Assembly: GCA_002298915.1 (NCBI GenBank) | Contig: DBML01000018.1 | Location: forward strand, 38,636-102,635 | DNA from: Clostridium sp. UBA699 | GTDB lineage: Bacteria; Bacillota; Clostridia; Clostridiales; Clostridiaceae | Length of the DNA stretch: 64,000 bases | Direction: 5' to 3' | Shown here: positions 1 through 9,140 of the stretch, piece after piece | Layout of the letters: each line of letters opens with the position of its first letter | How positions within the stretch are numbered: the stretch's first letter is position 1 | Position numbers and translations under genes: made by a program | The notes under the pieces: generated by a model | Seen by the model: the letters and a program-made list of their open reading frames with translations, nothing else | Databases searched by the model: none | Told to the model about the DNA's origin: nothing

Positions 1-823
1 TTCTATATGTGATCTTCTTTCTAAGCACTTCGAAATAGTTTGAGCCGTCGAGCCTCACAAGCCTGCATTTATAAGGGGATGCCTCGATCTTAACATTTTT
101 GACCTTGTCCAGCTCCATCCATTCCTGGCCGTCCAGCGTCAGGTAAACGTTCTCGCTGTTCTTGTTGAGGTCAACGTCGATCTTGACCTGGTTCCCCAGG
201 ACCATGCTCCTCATGTTCATGGAGTGAGGACAGATCGGCGACAGTATCATCGTGTCCAATGTAGGGAACACCAGCGGCCCCCCGCAGGACATGTTGTAGG
301 CTGTCGAGCCCGTAGCTGTAGACACCAGGACGCCGTCCGAGACGAATGTCCCGTAAAAATCCCCGTCAACGAAAACGTCATACTTTATGATGTTTATCAG
401 CGTCCCCTTGGAGAGGATCACCTCGTTGAGAGCGTTGTAACATTTTGTTACTCCCTGAGACTCAAAGCTGCAGGAAAGCATTGACCTTTCCTCCACGTGG
501 AACTTGTTCCTGAGCAGTTTCACGATCGCCTCCCCGGCCTCAGAGCTGTCGCATTCAGTGAGGAAGCCGAGGTGGCCTATGTTTATCCCGAGGATCGGCA
601 CGCCGTACCTGGCTATCTTCCTTGCCGCTCCAAGCAGGGTCCCGTCGCCGCCGAGGACTATGAGGGCCTCGAGCTCCTCCGTAACTGTTTCCAGTTCGTC
701 TGAGTTTTCAAAGATCTTGACCTTGATGCTCCTGTCTTCATCATATATGGTTCTTAGAACAGATTCGAGGATGCTTCCGTCAGGATCCTTGGAAGTGTTT
801 ATGTTTATGCCAATATTTTTCAT
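1..823 (-). CDS. nadK: NAD kinase (partial; C-terminus runs off the window start)
   Basis: This enzyme phosphorylates NAD to NADP in the cytoplasm. The frame is open from an ATG at 823 to base 1, giving about 274 codons without a stop, so only the last few residues should be missing. The family signature GGDGTLL is visible near residue 58, followed by the ILGINIGHLGFLTE stretch and the TGSTAYN motif that binds the nucleotide. The ATG overlaps the stop of the tlyA gene by 4 bases (ATGA) and has a GGAGGAG Shine-Dalgarno sequence, which fixes the start and indicates translational coupling. In Firmicutes nadK commonly follows dxs and tlyA and precedes argR and recN; those last two would lie outside this window. 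Confidence 0.95.
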   Translation of the reverse strand, partial: MKNIGININTSKDPDGSILESVLRTIYDEDRSIKVKIFENSDELETVTEELEALIVLGGDGTLLGAARKIARYGVPILGINIGHLGFLTECDSSEAGEAIVKLLRNKFHVEERSMLSCSFESQGVTKCYNALNEVILSKGTLINIIKYDVFVDGDFYGTFVSDGVLVSTATGSTAYNMSCGGPLVFPTLDTMILSPICPHSMNMRSMVLGNQVKIDVDLNKNSENVYLTLDGQEWMELDKVKNVKIEASPYKCRLVRLDGSNYFEVLRKKITYR

Positions 824-1641
824 GGCTCCTCCCTGTTCAGGTCTGCATGGGAATCCTCCACGATGCCGTTTATGTCCTCGATGCTCTTGCCTCGCTCTAT
901 TTCAGCCTTGGTGAAATATATGAGGTACTCTATGTTGCCTTCTGGTCCCTTGATCGGTGAGTAGTCGGCATCTATGACGCTGCAGCCTGCATTCCTGATG
1001 AAATCGTATATTTTCTTAATTACTTCCAGATGGGTCGATTTTTCCCTGACGACACCCTTTTTCCCCACCTTTTCGCGCCCCGCCTCAAACTGGGGCTTGA
1101 TGAGGGCCATCACCTCTCCATCCTCCTTAAGGAGGTTCAGCACTACGGGTATGACCTTTGTGAGGGATATGAATGAAACGTCGATGCTGGCGAAGTCGGC
1201 CAGCTCACCAAGGTCCTCGGGAGTAACGTACCTTACGTTGGTTCTTTCCATGCACACAACCCTCGGGTCGGTCCTCAGCTTCCAGGCGAACTGCCCGTAG
1301 CCGACGTCTATGGAGAAAACTTTGCTTGCTCCGTTCTGCAGCATGCAGTCTGTGAAGCCGCCTGTCGATGCGCCTATGTCCAGGCAGACCTTTCCGTCGA
1401 GGCTTATGCCGAACTTCTTTATTGCTTTCTCAAGCTTTAGGCCGCCTCTGCTGACGTAGGGAAGCTCCTGTCCCTTGAACACTATGTCCGCATTTTCGCG
1501 CACCTTTTCGCCGCACTTGTCCACCCTCTGGCCGTCCACAAATATTTCTCCGGCCATTATGCTTGCCCTTGCCCTTTCCCTTGATTTGAATATGTCCTTT
1601 TTAACCAAGAGAACGTCGAGTCTTTCCTTAGTCTCCGCCAT
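820..1641 (-). CDS. tlyA: TlyA family rRNA (cytidine-2'-O)-methyltransferase / hemolysin-like protein
   Basis: The protein has 273 residues. The first 60 residues form an S4-type RNA-binding domain (RLDVLLVKK...SRERARASIMAGEIFVDGQRV). An FtsJ-like Rossmann methyltransferase domain follows, with the SAM loop DIGASTGGFTDCML near residue 95 and the VSFISL motif further on. Characterised TlyA proteins methylate 16S and 23S rRNA; the historical hemolysin name does not imply a toxin. It starts 3 bases after the dxs stop with an AGGAG ribosome site inside the dxs 3' end, and its stop overlaps the nadK start, so the three genes look like one operon. Methylation activity is inferred from the family. 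Confidence 0.93.
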   Translation of the reverse strand: MAETKERLDVLLVKKDIFKSRERARASIMAGEIFVDGQRVDKCGEKVRENADIVFKGQELPYVSRGGLKLEKAIKKFGISLDGKVCLDIGASTGGFTDCMLQNGASKVFSIDVGYGQFAWKLRTDPRVVCMERTNVRYVTPEDLGELADFASIDVSFISLTKVIPVVLNLLKEDGEVMALIKPQFEAGREKVGKKGVVREKSTHLEVIKKIYDFIRNAGCSVIDADYSPIKGPEGNIEYLIYFTKAEIERGKSIEDINGIVEDSHADLNREEP

Positions 1642-1644
1642 ATA

Positions 1645-3522
1645 TTACTCCTTCGTATTAATAAAGTTTATGATCCTGTCCCTGACCCCTGCTGCGTCTA
1701 GCCCGTTGCTTTCGAACAGCAGATCTATGCTTCCGTGAGGCACATACTTGTCTCCGAAGCCGAGGTTGAGGACCCTCGCGCTGCTGCTGAGGTTCTTTAC
1801 TTCTTCAAGTATCTGCATGCCGAAGCCGCCGCTTATCACGTTGTCCTCAATGGTGACTATGTCCATTTTTTCAGCCGCAAGCTCCCTGAGCATATCCTTG
1901 TCCAGCGGCTTTATGAAGCAGCCGTTAATCAGCTTTATCTTTATTCCCGATGCGGCAAGAAGCTCACCTGCTTCGATGGCTGTCTGGACCATCCTGCCTG
2001 TCGCTATCACCGCAACTTCTCCTTCGCTGCTGAGAGCCTCCCATTTTCCAAGCTCGAACCCCTTCAATGGCGTGACGCTGCACTTCTCGATGTCGCCGCC
2101 TCTCGGGTACCTTACCGCGACCGGAAAGTCCTGCCTCAGAGCCCAGTCGAACATCGCATCCATCTCACCTGTGCACTTCGGAGCAGCGATTACCATGTTG
2201 GGAATGTGCGACATGAACGATATGTCGAATATGCCCTGGTGAGTCTCTCCGTCCTCTCCGACAAGGCCCGCCCTGTCTATGGCAAATACTACAGGAAGGT
2301 TCTGTATGCAGACATCATGCAGTATCTGGTCGTAAGCCCTCTGAAGGAAGGTTGAGTAAACTGCGAAAACAGGCCTCAGGCCTTCCTTGGCCATTCCGGC
2401 AGCCAGAGTCACAGCATGCTGTTCTGCTATGCCCACGTCGAAGAACCTTTCAGGGTAGAGCTCTGAATACTCCTTCAGCCCCGTGCCGTCCCTCATCGCC
2501 GCCGTAAGGGCCACAACGTTTTCGTTCTTTTCCGCCTGCCTTATCATGCTGTCCCCGAAAGCCTTTGAATAGGTGATGATGTCCGAGGAGCTGTTTATCT
2601 CTCCGCTGTCGCAGTCGAAGGGTCCTATGCCGTGGAACTTGTCAGGCCTCTTCTCTGCGAACTCGTAGCCCCTTCCCTTCTGGGTTTTCACGTGAATGAG
2701 CACGGGGCCCTTCTGTGTTTTCGCGTTGTAGAGCATCCTTGTTAGCTCAGCCATATCGTGGCCGTCAACCGGTCCCAGGTATTTTACGCCCATGTCCTCG
2801 AAGAGCATCCCGGGAACCACCATCTGCTTGATCCCGTTCTTAATCCTTTCAAGCGCCCTGGCAACCCCGGGTCCAATGTTAGGTATCTTTTTTATGTTGA
2901 GCTCAAGCTCTTCCTTGAATTTCGCGTATTTCGGATCGCTCCTCAGCCTCCTGAGGTAGCTGGACAGTCCGCCAACGTTCTTTGCTATTGACATCTGGTT
3001 GTCGTTGAGTATTATGATGACCTTGGATTTCCTGTACCCCAGGTCGTTGAGCGCCTCAAGAGCCATCCCCCCTGTCAGGGCTCCGTCGCCGATCACCGCC
3101 ACGACCTCGTGCTTTTCGCCCTTCAGGTCCCTTGCAGTCGCCATCCCGAGCGCCGCAGATATAGAAGTGCTGCTGTGGCCTGTGTCAAAAAAATCGTACA
3201 CGCTTTCCGATTTCTTCGGGAACCCGCTCATGCCACCAAACTGGCGCAGGCTGTCAAAGCCCTTCGCCCTGCCTGTGAGAATCTTGTGCACATAGGACTG
3301 GTGTCCTACGTCCCATATCAGCTTGTCCCTGTTCAGGTCGAAAATGCTGAACAGGCTTATGGTGAGTTCCACGACTCCAAGGTTGGAAGCGAGGTGTCCT
3401 CCGGTCTTCGACACCTTTTCTATGAGGAACTCCCTGATCTCCTTCGACAGGATCTCCTTTTCATATATCGTCAGATGCTTCATGTCGTTTACATCTTTTA
3501 TATTATCGAGTATTCTATACAT
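1645..3522 (-). CDS. dxs: 1-deoxy-D-xylulose-5-phosphate synthase
   Basis: This is the first enzyme of the MEP isoprenoid pathway; it condenses pyruvate with glyceraldehyde-3-phosphate using thiamine diphosphate. The 625-residue protein has the usual length. Visible features are the GGHLASNLGVVEL motif near residue 41, DVGHQSY near residue 71, the thiamine-binding GDGALTGGMALEALN loop near residue 145, and the C-terminal transketolase domain with AEQHAVTLAAGMA. An in-frame ATG lies 87 bases upstream, but the family N-terminus and a purine-rich ribosome site favour the start at 3522. A plausible promoter (3581-3609) sits just upstream. That fits the observation that dxs is separated here from ispA, its usual upstream neighbour. 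Confidence 0.96.
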   Translation of the reverse strand: MYRILDNIKDVNDMKHLTIYEKEILSKEIREFLIEKVSKTGGHLASNLGVVELTISLFSIFDLNRDKLIWDVGHQSYVHKILTGRAKGFDSLRQFGGMSGFPKKSESVYDFFDTGHSSTSISAALGMATARDLKGEKHEVVAVIGDGALTGGMALEALNDLGYRKSKVIIILNDNQMSIAKNVGGLSSYLRRLRSDPKYAKFKEELELNIKKIPNIGPGVARALERIKNGIKQMVVPGMLFEDMGVKYLGPVDGHDMAELTRMLYNAKTQKGPVLIHVKTQKGRGYEFAEKRPDKFHGIGPFDCDSGEINSSSDIITYSKAFGDSMIRQAEKNENVVALTAAMRDGTGLKEYSELYPERFFDVGIAEQHAVTLAAGMAKEGLRPVFAVYSTFLQRAYDQILHDVCIQNLPVVFAIDRAGLVGEDGETHQGIFDISFMSHIPNMVIAAPKCTGEMDAMFDWALRQDFPVAVRYPRGGDIEKCSVTPLKGFELGKWEALSSEGEVAVIATGRMVQTAIEAGELLAASGIKIKLINGCFIKPLDKDMLRELAAEKMDIVTIEDNVISGGFGMQILEEVKNLSSSARVLNLGFGDKYVPHGSIDLLFESNGLDAAGVRDRIINFINTKE

Positions 3523-3580
3523 CTTTTTTCTCTTCCTCTTCAATTGCACTTTTATGAGAACAGTGCATAAATATATTCTT

Positions 3581-3609
3581 ATCTTAGCATTTTTATGCAA
3601 AAAAATCAA
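3581..3609 (-). promoter_or_regulatory. Predicted sigma-A promoter for dxs-tlyA-nadK
   Basis: On the minus strand TTGATT (3609-3604) is followed by a 17-base spacer and TAAGAT (3586-3581). The predicted transcript starts about 50 bases before the dxs ATG. This would give the dxs operon its own promoter after its separation from ispA. It is a sequence match only. Confidence 0.5.
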
Positions 3610-3625
3610 AGCATCTTTATAACCC

Positions 3626-3656
3626 CAAAAAGGCTCCCGGCGACTATTTCACGCCG
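3626..3656 (-). terminator. Possible rho-independent terminator after the GH13 gene
   Basis: On the minus strand CGGCG (3656-3652) and CGCCG (3642-3638) can pair around the GH13 stop codon, followed by GGAGCC and a TTTTT run. The stem is short. It separates the glycogen block from the dxs promoter. Confidence 0.4.
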
Positions 3657-5584
3657 AAAGCCTTCCTGTCCATCAATATCCTGCACTGCAGGGGATGCAT
3701 ATGAAGCCTTGCTTTGTTTTCGATGATTGGAAGGATGAAGCCGGGATCCAGCGCATCGTACAGAAAGTCGAATTCGCCCTCTATTATGTCAACTTCGACC
3801 CAGTGGGAGCCGCTCTCGCTCTTGTTGATGACGGTCAGGGCAAAGCCGTTCTCCCTGACATTTCCGAACACGTCCTTTCCTTCCCTTATGCACCTGATCC
3901 AGGAGATAATGTCGTTTGCGCAGTAGGCAAGCTTGAATTCGCCGGTCCTGAGGCAGTCGCTGCTGTTCCTAAGGCTTATTAGTTCCCTGTACCACCTCAC
4001 AAGGGCCTGGTCTTCGTGCCCCCAGGGGTACGTGCCCCTGTTGAAAGGATCCTTGTAGCCCTGCATCCCGGCTTCGTCGCCGTAGTAGATGCACGGCACA
4101 CCCGGGAAGGTCATCTGCACAGCCGAGGCGAGCCTCAGCTTCCTGTCTGCAACCCTGTCTCGCTCTTCTGGAAGCCTGTAATGCGCTATTTCGTCCAGGC
4201 TGAGGTTGTATTCAACAGGAGCCTCTCCCAGCACCGTCTTTATCCTTGCCCTGTCATGGCTCCCCACAAGGTTCATAAGGGCGTAGAATGTTTCCTTAGG
4301 GTAGTTCTCATATAGGCTGTATATCTCCTGCTTGAACCTGTCCCCATCGATCCCGCCATGGAGAAAGCTGAGCAGGATGCTCCTGAAGGGGTAGTTCATG
4401 ACCGAATCAAGCTCATCTCCCAGCAGATAGCTCCTCATCTCGCCGTAGCTTACCTTGTTCGAAGCATCCTCCCAGACCTCGCCGATGATGACCGCGTCAC
4501 TGTCAAGCTTTTTGACCTCGCTTCGGATATCCTTGATGAACTGTTCAGGAAGCTCATCGGCCACGTCAAGCCTCCAGCCGGCAGCGCCTTCCCTTATCCA
4601 CCTTTTGACTATGCTGTCTTTGTCGAAAACTATGAAATTCTCGAAGGATTCCTCCAACTCGTTAACGTTGGGTAGCGTCTTGAAGCCCCACCAGCATTCG
4701 TACTCCTCAGGATGGTCGCTGAACCTGTACCAAGGATAGTACTTTGAGTCTTCCGACTGGCAGGCGCCGACGGAACCGTAGTTACCCTCCCTGTTGAAGT
4801 AGACGCTGTCGCTGCCTGTGTGGTTGAATACCCCGTCGAGTATTATGCTTATGCCGTTTTCCTTTGCAGTGCCGCACAGCTCCCTGAAGTCCTCCATTGT
4901 GCCGAACATAGGGTCTATCTTCGTGTAGTCCCCCGTGTCGTACTTGTGGTTGGAGTACGCCTCGAATATGGGGTTCAGGTATAAAACGCTGATCCCCAGC
5001 CCTTTGAGGTAGGGAAGCTTTTTAGTGATGCCCTTGAGGTTGCCTCCGAAGAAATCGTTAGCCTTGTAGTTCACTCCCCCGTATTCGGGTATCTCGTCCC
5101 AGTTCTTATGAAGGACTATTTCGCCTTTCTTGGGGTTCATTGAACCGTCGTCGTTGCCGTTGCAGAACCTGTCGACGAATATCTGGTACATTACGCTGTC
5201 CTTGAACCACTCAGGCGTCCTGTAGTCTTTCCTGTGCACCGTGATCTGGTAGGAATCGGGCGGGTAGTCGTAGATCCTTCCTTCCCCACCCAGCTGGGCC
5301 TTGTTGTTTCCGTAATAAATCGTGCCGCCCCTTGTCTCGACGATAAAATAGTACCAAAGAACGACCGGCTCCGAAGGCACCCTGAATTCGCAGAAGAACA
5401 GCTCCTGATCGTATTCCTGAGTCATTTTCACCCTGAGCTCCTGCTCCCCTGCCCAAAACCTGAGGCTGACAGATTGCGGCCTTTCGCCTATGTTTACCCT
5501 TAACCTGATTTTTATTTTTTCGTCCGTTTTAACTGCTCCGAAAGGGCTCTTATAAAACGGATCGTGCGAGTTGAAGTATATCAT
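3644..5584 (-). CDS. GH13 family alpha-glycosidase (alpha-amylase / neopullulanase-like)
   Basis: The 646-residue protein has an N-terminal beta-sandwich starch-binding-like domain (about residues 1-115), then a GH13 TIM barrel opening with VMYQIFVDRFCNGN, and a C-terminal beta domain. Conserved GH13 regions are visible: GVFNHTGSD, GWRLDVADE with the nucleophile aspartate, IIGEVWED with the acid/base glutamate, and MNLVGSHDRAR with the third carboxylate. No signal peptide is seen, so it probably acts on intracellular alpha-glucans or maltooligosaccharides. Its ATG overlaps the upstream glycogen synthase stop by one base (TAATG), so the two are probably translationally coupled. Exact substrate specificity within GH13 cannot be read from the sequence. 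Confidence 0.88.
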   Translation of the reverse strand: MIYFNSHDPFYKSPFGAVKTDEKIKIRLRVNIGERPQSVSLRFWAGEQELRVKMTQEYDQELFFCEFRVPSEPVVLWYYFIVETRGGTIYYGNNKAQLGGEGRIYDYPPDSYQITVHRKDYRTPEWFKDSVMYQIFVDRFCNGNDDGSMNPKKGEIVLHKNWDEIPEYGGVNYKANDFFGGNLKGITKKLPYLKGLGISVLYLNPIFEAYSNHKYDTGDYTKIDPMFGTMEDFRELCGTAKENGISIILDGVFNHTGSDSVYFNREGNYGSVGACQSEDSKYYPWYRFSDHPEEYECWWGFKTLPNVNELEESFENFIVFDKDSIVKRWIREGAAGWRLDVADELPEQFIKDIRSEVKKLDSDAVIIGEVWEDASNKVSYGEMRSYLLGDELDSVMNYPFRSILLSFLHGGIDGDRFKQEIYSLYENYPKETFYALMNLVGSHDRARIKTVLGEAPVEYNLSLDEIAHYRLPEERDRVADRKLRLASAVQMTFPGVPCIYYGDEAGMQGYKDPFNRGTYPWGHEDQALVRWYRELISLRNSSDCLRTGEFKLAYCANDIISWIRCIREGKDVFGNVRENGFALTVINKSESGSHWVEVDIIEGEFDFLYDALDPGFILPIIENKARLHMHPLQCRILMDRKAFGVK

Positions 5585-6960
5585 TAGCCTCTTCCTTCCT
5601 GAACTATCTCCTTGTACAGATCGGCATATTTTCTGCCCGACTTTTTCCAGGAGGAGTCGAATTTCATGCAGTTTGCCATAACGCTGCCCCATTCCGGTGT
5701 GCGGTAATGGGCTGCCGCCCTCTTGAGAGCATTGATGAGCTCCCGGCTTGAAAACTCATCGAAGGAGAATCCGTTCCCCCTTTTCCTGTCAAAGTCGAAG
5801 TCTATGACGGTATCCCTGAGGCCTCCGGTGCTTCTGACTACGGGCACCGTGCCGTACCTCATTGCTATCAGCTGCCCAAGGCCACCAGGTTCATACATTG
5901 AAGGCATGGCGTATATGTCGCTGCCTGCGAATATCTTCTTTGCGGTTGCAAGGTCATAGCCCAGGACAGCAGCGACCCTCCCCGGGAACTTCAGACTGAG
6001 AGCACTGAGCTTTTCCTTGTAGTCTTTCCTCCCGGATCCGTGGATTATGAACTGGCAGTCCTCGCCGGCCGACTCCATGGCTTCGATGAGTATGCCTATG
6101 CCCTTCTGGTCTTCAAGCCTTGCTACGGTACCGACAAGAGGAATGTCCTCTCTCTGCTCCAGCCCGAATTCGGCCTGTAGCTTCCTCTTGTTCTCCTTCT
6201 TCGCCTCAGCGTTCCGGCTCGAGTAGTTGGCGTAAATCTCCCTGTCTGTTGAGGGGCTGTACCTTTCAGTGTCGATGCCGTTCAAAATCCCGGTAACCTT
6301 GCGCCCTGCTTCCTTCTTTATCTCCCTTGCGAAGGTTCTGCTGACAGTCGTTACAGCGTCGGAGTTGATCATAGCAGCCCTCATGAAGCTGAGAAGGCCG
6401 GGGTAGCCTATGTTGAACAGGCTTTCCGCTTTCAGGCCATCGCCGTCAAGGAACTCAGCGCCTATTCGTCCGTCGTATATTATGTTGTGTATGGTGTATA
6501 CGGTTTTGACATCCGAGCCGCCGCTCTTTAGCAGCAGCGGTATCATGCCCGTATGCCAGTCGTTAACATGGACTATGTCCGGCCTGAAGGAGGTTTCCTC
6601 GATGAAACTGACAACCGCCTTGCAGAAGAACAGGAACCTCTCTCCGTCGTCGAAATGGCCATATATACTATCCCTGTTGAAGTAGTAGTCGCTGCATACG
6701 AAGTATGTTGGCACTTCCTTCTCCTCGGGGTCGTACTTGATGATGCAGGTTTGGTACCTCTCCCCCATCTTAACCGGGAAGCTGCACCTGTACCTCAGCT
6801 TCTTCGCTGTCCCCCTGTGAAGTGGCACTATCCTCCTGATGTCGATATCCAGCTCCGAAATGGCCTTTGGCAGGGAGCCGGCGACTTCGCCGAGCCCGCC
6901 GGCGCTCGAATACGGTGCGCACTCGGCAACTGCGTAGAGCACTCTCATTTTTCTAGCCAT
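5584..6960 (-). CDS. GT5 glycogen synthase paralogue with altered N-terminal donor-binding motif
   Basis: This 458-residue glycosyltransferase 5 protein resembles GlgA, which extends alpha-1,4-glucan chains from ADP-glucose. It keeps HVNDWHTG, the RLEDQKG motif with its Arg/Lys pair, and the C-terminal EPGGLGQL...TGGLRDTV block. The N-terminal KTGGL motif, present in the neighbouring copy, is replaced by SAGGL (residues 19-23), removing the lysine known in E. coli GlgA to contact the donor. It starts 22 bases after the first glgA with an AGGAG ribosome site and overlaps the GH13 gene. It may use another donor, act poorly, or have a priming or accessory role; that part is inference. Confidence 0.85.
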   Translation of the reverse strand: MARKMRVLYAVAECAPYSSAGGLGEVAGSLPKAISELDIDIRRIVPLHRGTAKKLRYRCSFPVKMGERYQTCIIKYDPEEKEVPTYFVCSDYYFNRDSIYGHFDDGERFLFFCKAVVSFIEETSFRPDIVHVNDWHTGMIPLLLKSGGSDVKTVYTIHNIIYDGRIGAEFLDGDGLKAESLFNIGYPGLLSFMRAAMINSDAVTTVSRTFAREIKKEAGRKVTGILNGIDTERYSPSTDREIYANYSSRNAEAKKENKRKLQAEFGLEQREDIPLVGTVARLEDQKGIGILIEAMESAGEDCQFIIHGSGRKDYKEKLSALSLKFPGRVAAVLGYDLATAKKIFAGSDIYAMPSMYEPGGLGQLIAMRYGTVPVVRSTGGLRDTVIDFDFDRKRGNGFSFDEFSSRELINALKRAAAHYRTPEWGSVMANCMKFDSSWKKSGRKYADLYKEIVQEGRG

Positions 6961-6982
6961 TCAACCATCTCCTAAAAAGAAT

Positions 6983-8413
6983 TCAGACGAGCTTCCCGTA
7001 AAGCTCCAGGTACCTCTCTGCGGATTTGCCCCAGCTGTTGTCCATCTCCATGGACCTCTTGACCAGCATGTGCCATATCTTCTTGTCCTGGAAATACCTC
7101 TCCGCCCTTTGTATTGTGTACAGCATGTCATGGGCGTTGTAGTTTTCGAAGCTGAAGCCGTTGCCCTCATTCGTGAATTCGTTGAAAGGCAGGACTGTGT
7201 CCTTCAGGCCGCCAGTCTCCCTCACTATAGGTATCGTGCCGTACCTGAGGCTTATGAGCTGGCTCAGGCCGCAGGGCTCGAACTTCGATGGCATTAGGAA
7301 CATGTCGGAGCCGGCGTAGATCCTGTGAGATAGCTTGTTGTTGAACATTATGTTCGCTGAGATCTTATCAGGGTATTTCCACGCCATGTGCCTGAACAGG
7401 TCTTCGTATTCAGGTTCGCCTGTTCCCAAGATAACGAACTGGACATCCATATGCGCTATCTCTTCGATCACGTGACCGACGAGCTCTATTCCCTTCTGAG
7501 GAGCAAGCCTGGATATAATGCTTATCATAGGGACATCGTTCTTTTCTGGGAGCCCAAGGTCCCTCTGGAGGCTCCTCTTGTTGAACGATTTGTTCCTGAA
7601 ATCGCTTATGCTGTAGTTTTTGTATATCAGTTTGTCGGTCTCTGGATTGTACTCGTCGTAGTCGAGGCCGTTGATTATTCCTGAAAGCTGGTCCTTCCTC
7701 GCGTTGAGCAGGCCGTCCAGACCTTCTCCGAAGTAAGGCATCCTGATTTCCTCTGCGTAGGACGGGCTGACCGTTGTCAGCAGGTCGCTGTACACGAGTC
7801 CCGCCTTCATGAAGTTGACGCAACCCCTGAACTCCAGCTTGTCAGCCGTGAAATTCTCGTAGCCAATTCCGAGAAGGTCTCCAAGCACGCTCTCAGGGAA
7901 TATACCCTGGTACTGCAGGTTATGAATGGTATAGACGAACTTGATCCTGTTGTAGAAATCGTCCCACCCGAAATTAATCCTAGCAAGCGCAGGAATGTAG
8001 CCTGTCTGCCAGTCGTTACAGTGGATTACGTCGGGATGGAAGCCGGTCACCTTGAGTGATTCTAGGACAGCCTTGCAGAAGAAGCTGTACATCTCGGCCT
8101 CGTCGTAATGGCCGTATATGCCCTCCCTGTTGAAATAGTATTCGTTGTCTATGAAATAGAAGGTGACACCCTCGTGGACGTACTCGAATATTCCGCAATA
8201 CTGGTTTCTCCAGCCCAGCTGTACGAAGGTATAGCCTATGTACTTCATATTATCCCTGTATTTGCCAGGGATCCCGCTGTATTTTGGAATGATGACTCTG
8301 ACATCAGCTCCTTTTTTAAGGAGCTCCTTTGGAAGAGAGCCTGCTACGTCTGCAAGGCCTCCGGTTTTTATGAACGGTGCGGCCTCAGAAGCCGCAATCA
8401 AGACTTTCAACAT
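6983..8413 (-). CDS. glgA: Glycogen synthase (ADP-glucose type, GT5)
   Basis: The 476-residue protein is a canonical GT5 glycogen synthase that transfers glucose from ADP-glucose to the non-reducing end of glycogen. It carries the intact IKTGGLADVAGSLP motif with the donor-binding lysine at residue 16, HCNDWQTG, RLAPQKGIEL, and the EPCGLSQLISLRYGT...TGGLKDT block with the conserved glutamate. The ATG at 8413 follows an AAAGGAG ribosome site. It heads a three-gene block with a divergent GT5 paralogue and a GH13 enzyme. The ADP-glucose pyrophosphorylase (glgC/glgD), branching enzyme and phosphorylase expected for a full pathway are not in this window. Confidence 0.95.
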   Translation of the reverse strand: MLKVLIAASEAAPFIKTGGLADVAGSLPKELLKKGADVRVIIPKYSGIPGKYRDNMKYIGYTFVQLGWRNQYCGIFEYVHEGVTFYFIDNEYYFNREGIYGHYDEAEMYSFFCKAVLESLKVTGFHPDVIHCNDWQTGYIPALARINFGWDDFYNRIKFVYTIHNLQYQGIFPESVLGDLLGIGYENFTADKLEFRGCVNFMKAGLVYSDLLTTVSPSYAEEIRMPYFGEGLDGLLNARKDQLSGIINGLDYDEYNPETDKLIYKNYSISDFRNKSFNKRSLQRDLGLPEKNDVPMISIISRLAPQKGIELVGHVIEEIAHMDVQFVILGTGEPEYEDLFRHMAWKYPDKISANIMFNNKLSHRIYAGSDMFLMPSKFEPCGLSQLISLRYGTIPIVRETGGLKDTVLPFNEFTNEGNGFSFENYNAHDMLYTIQRAERYFQDKKIWHMLVKRSMEMDNSWGKSAERYLELYGKLV

Positions 8414-8478
8414 ATGTTAATCTCCTTTCAGCTGTAGTTACCCTCCGGATGTTTTGCCTGTTGTTTTGATATTACTCT

Positions 8479-8508
8479 ATCATAATACAATTCTATGGGT
8501 TTGTCCAA
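8479..8508 (-). promoter_or_regulatory. Predicted promoter of the glgA block
   Basis: On the minus strand TTGGAC (8508-8503), an 18-base spacer and TATGAT (8484-8479) precede glgA by about 65 bases. This supports independent transcription of the glgA-glgA-GH13 block. It is a sequence match only. Confidence 0.5.
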
Positions 8509-8535
8509 AATCCTTCCTGATGTTTTTGCTGAACA

Positions 8536-9015
8536 TTAAACGCTCTTCATTAATTCAATTTGGATTGTTCTCTCTTTTCTTACTTCCTCAATATTTCCAG
8601 GATACATTAGATTTACCAGAGTCACTGCGTATTCCGATGCGATCAACGCATGTCGCTTGACGTGAGGAATAAGAGCAACCTGCCCAACCACTCTTAAAAC
8701 TTTTGCTTTTACAGGATCTTTCTCTGCTCGTGCCAGGTCGGGGATCACCGCTGCTGCCTGTCTCGTCTCTTGGTATGTTGCTTTTCCTTCTTGCCATCTC
8801 CCGATAACGTCAATACATTCTTTGATTGCGTCATCAGGCGGCACGTCTGTAAAACTCAGCACATGCTTTATCAACAGCAGACCATATCGCGAGATGTCTT
8901 TTTTGTTTTTACTTTCAAACACCGCAATAAGTTCATCTTTCAATACCGGAATATCGTCTATCTTTTTTATTATCCCGACATTATCCATATCGCTGGATTC
9001 CTTCTTAATGCCCAT
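8536..9015 (-). CDS. Putative immunity protein, Imm-5-like
   Basis: The 159-residue protein is predicted to be soluble and all-helical. After a variable N-terminus it shows a pattern I associate with the Imm-5-like putative immunity family: a D-AIKECIDVIGRW-EG segment near residue 79, an alanine-rich helix containing AR near residues 100-112, and a VGQVALIPHVKRHALIASEYA segment in which histidines and small residues recur. Proteins of that family are thought to neutralise polymorphic toxins. No cognate toxin is visible here, so it would be an orphan immunity gene. The start at 9015 has a GAGGTG ribosome site. The family call rests on remembered motif pattern, not on a search. Confidence 0.5.
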   Translation of the reverse strand: MGIKKESSDMDNVGIIKKIDDIPVLKDELIAVFESKNKKDISRYGLLLIKHVLSFTDVPPDDAIKECIDVIGRWQEGKATYQETRQAAAVIPDLARAEKDPVKAKVLRVVGQVALIPHVKRHALIASEYAVTLVNLMYPGNIEEVRKERTIQIELMKSV

Positions 9016-9140
9016 AATCGCACCTCTTTAAATATCTTGTTGGCGATAAGAATGTATTAGCGGTGTTTGGTTGTAACTTTAATACATACGTCTTAAAAGA
9101 AGGATGAATATTAAAAGAAAATATCAGGCACAAGAAATTA

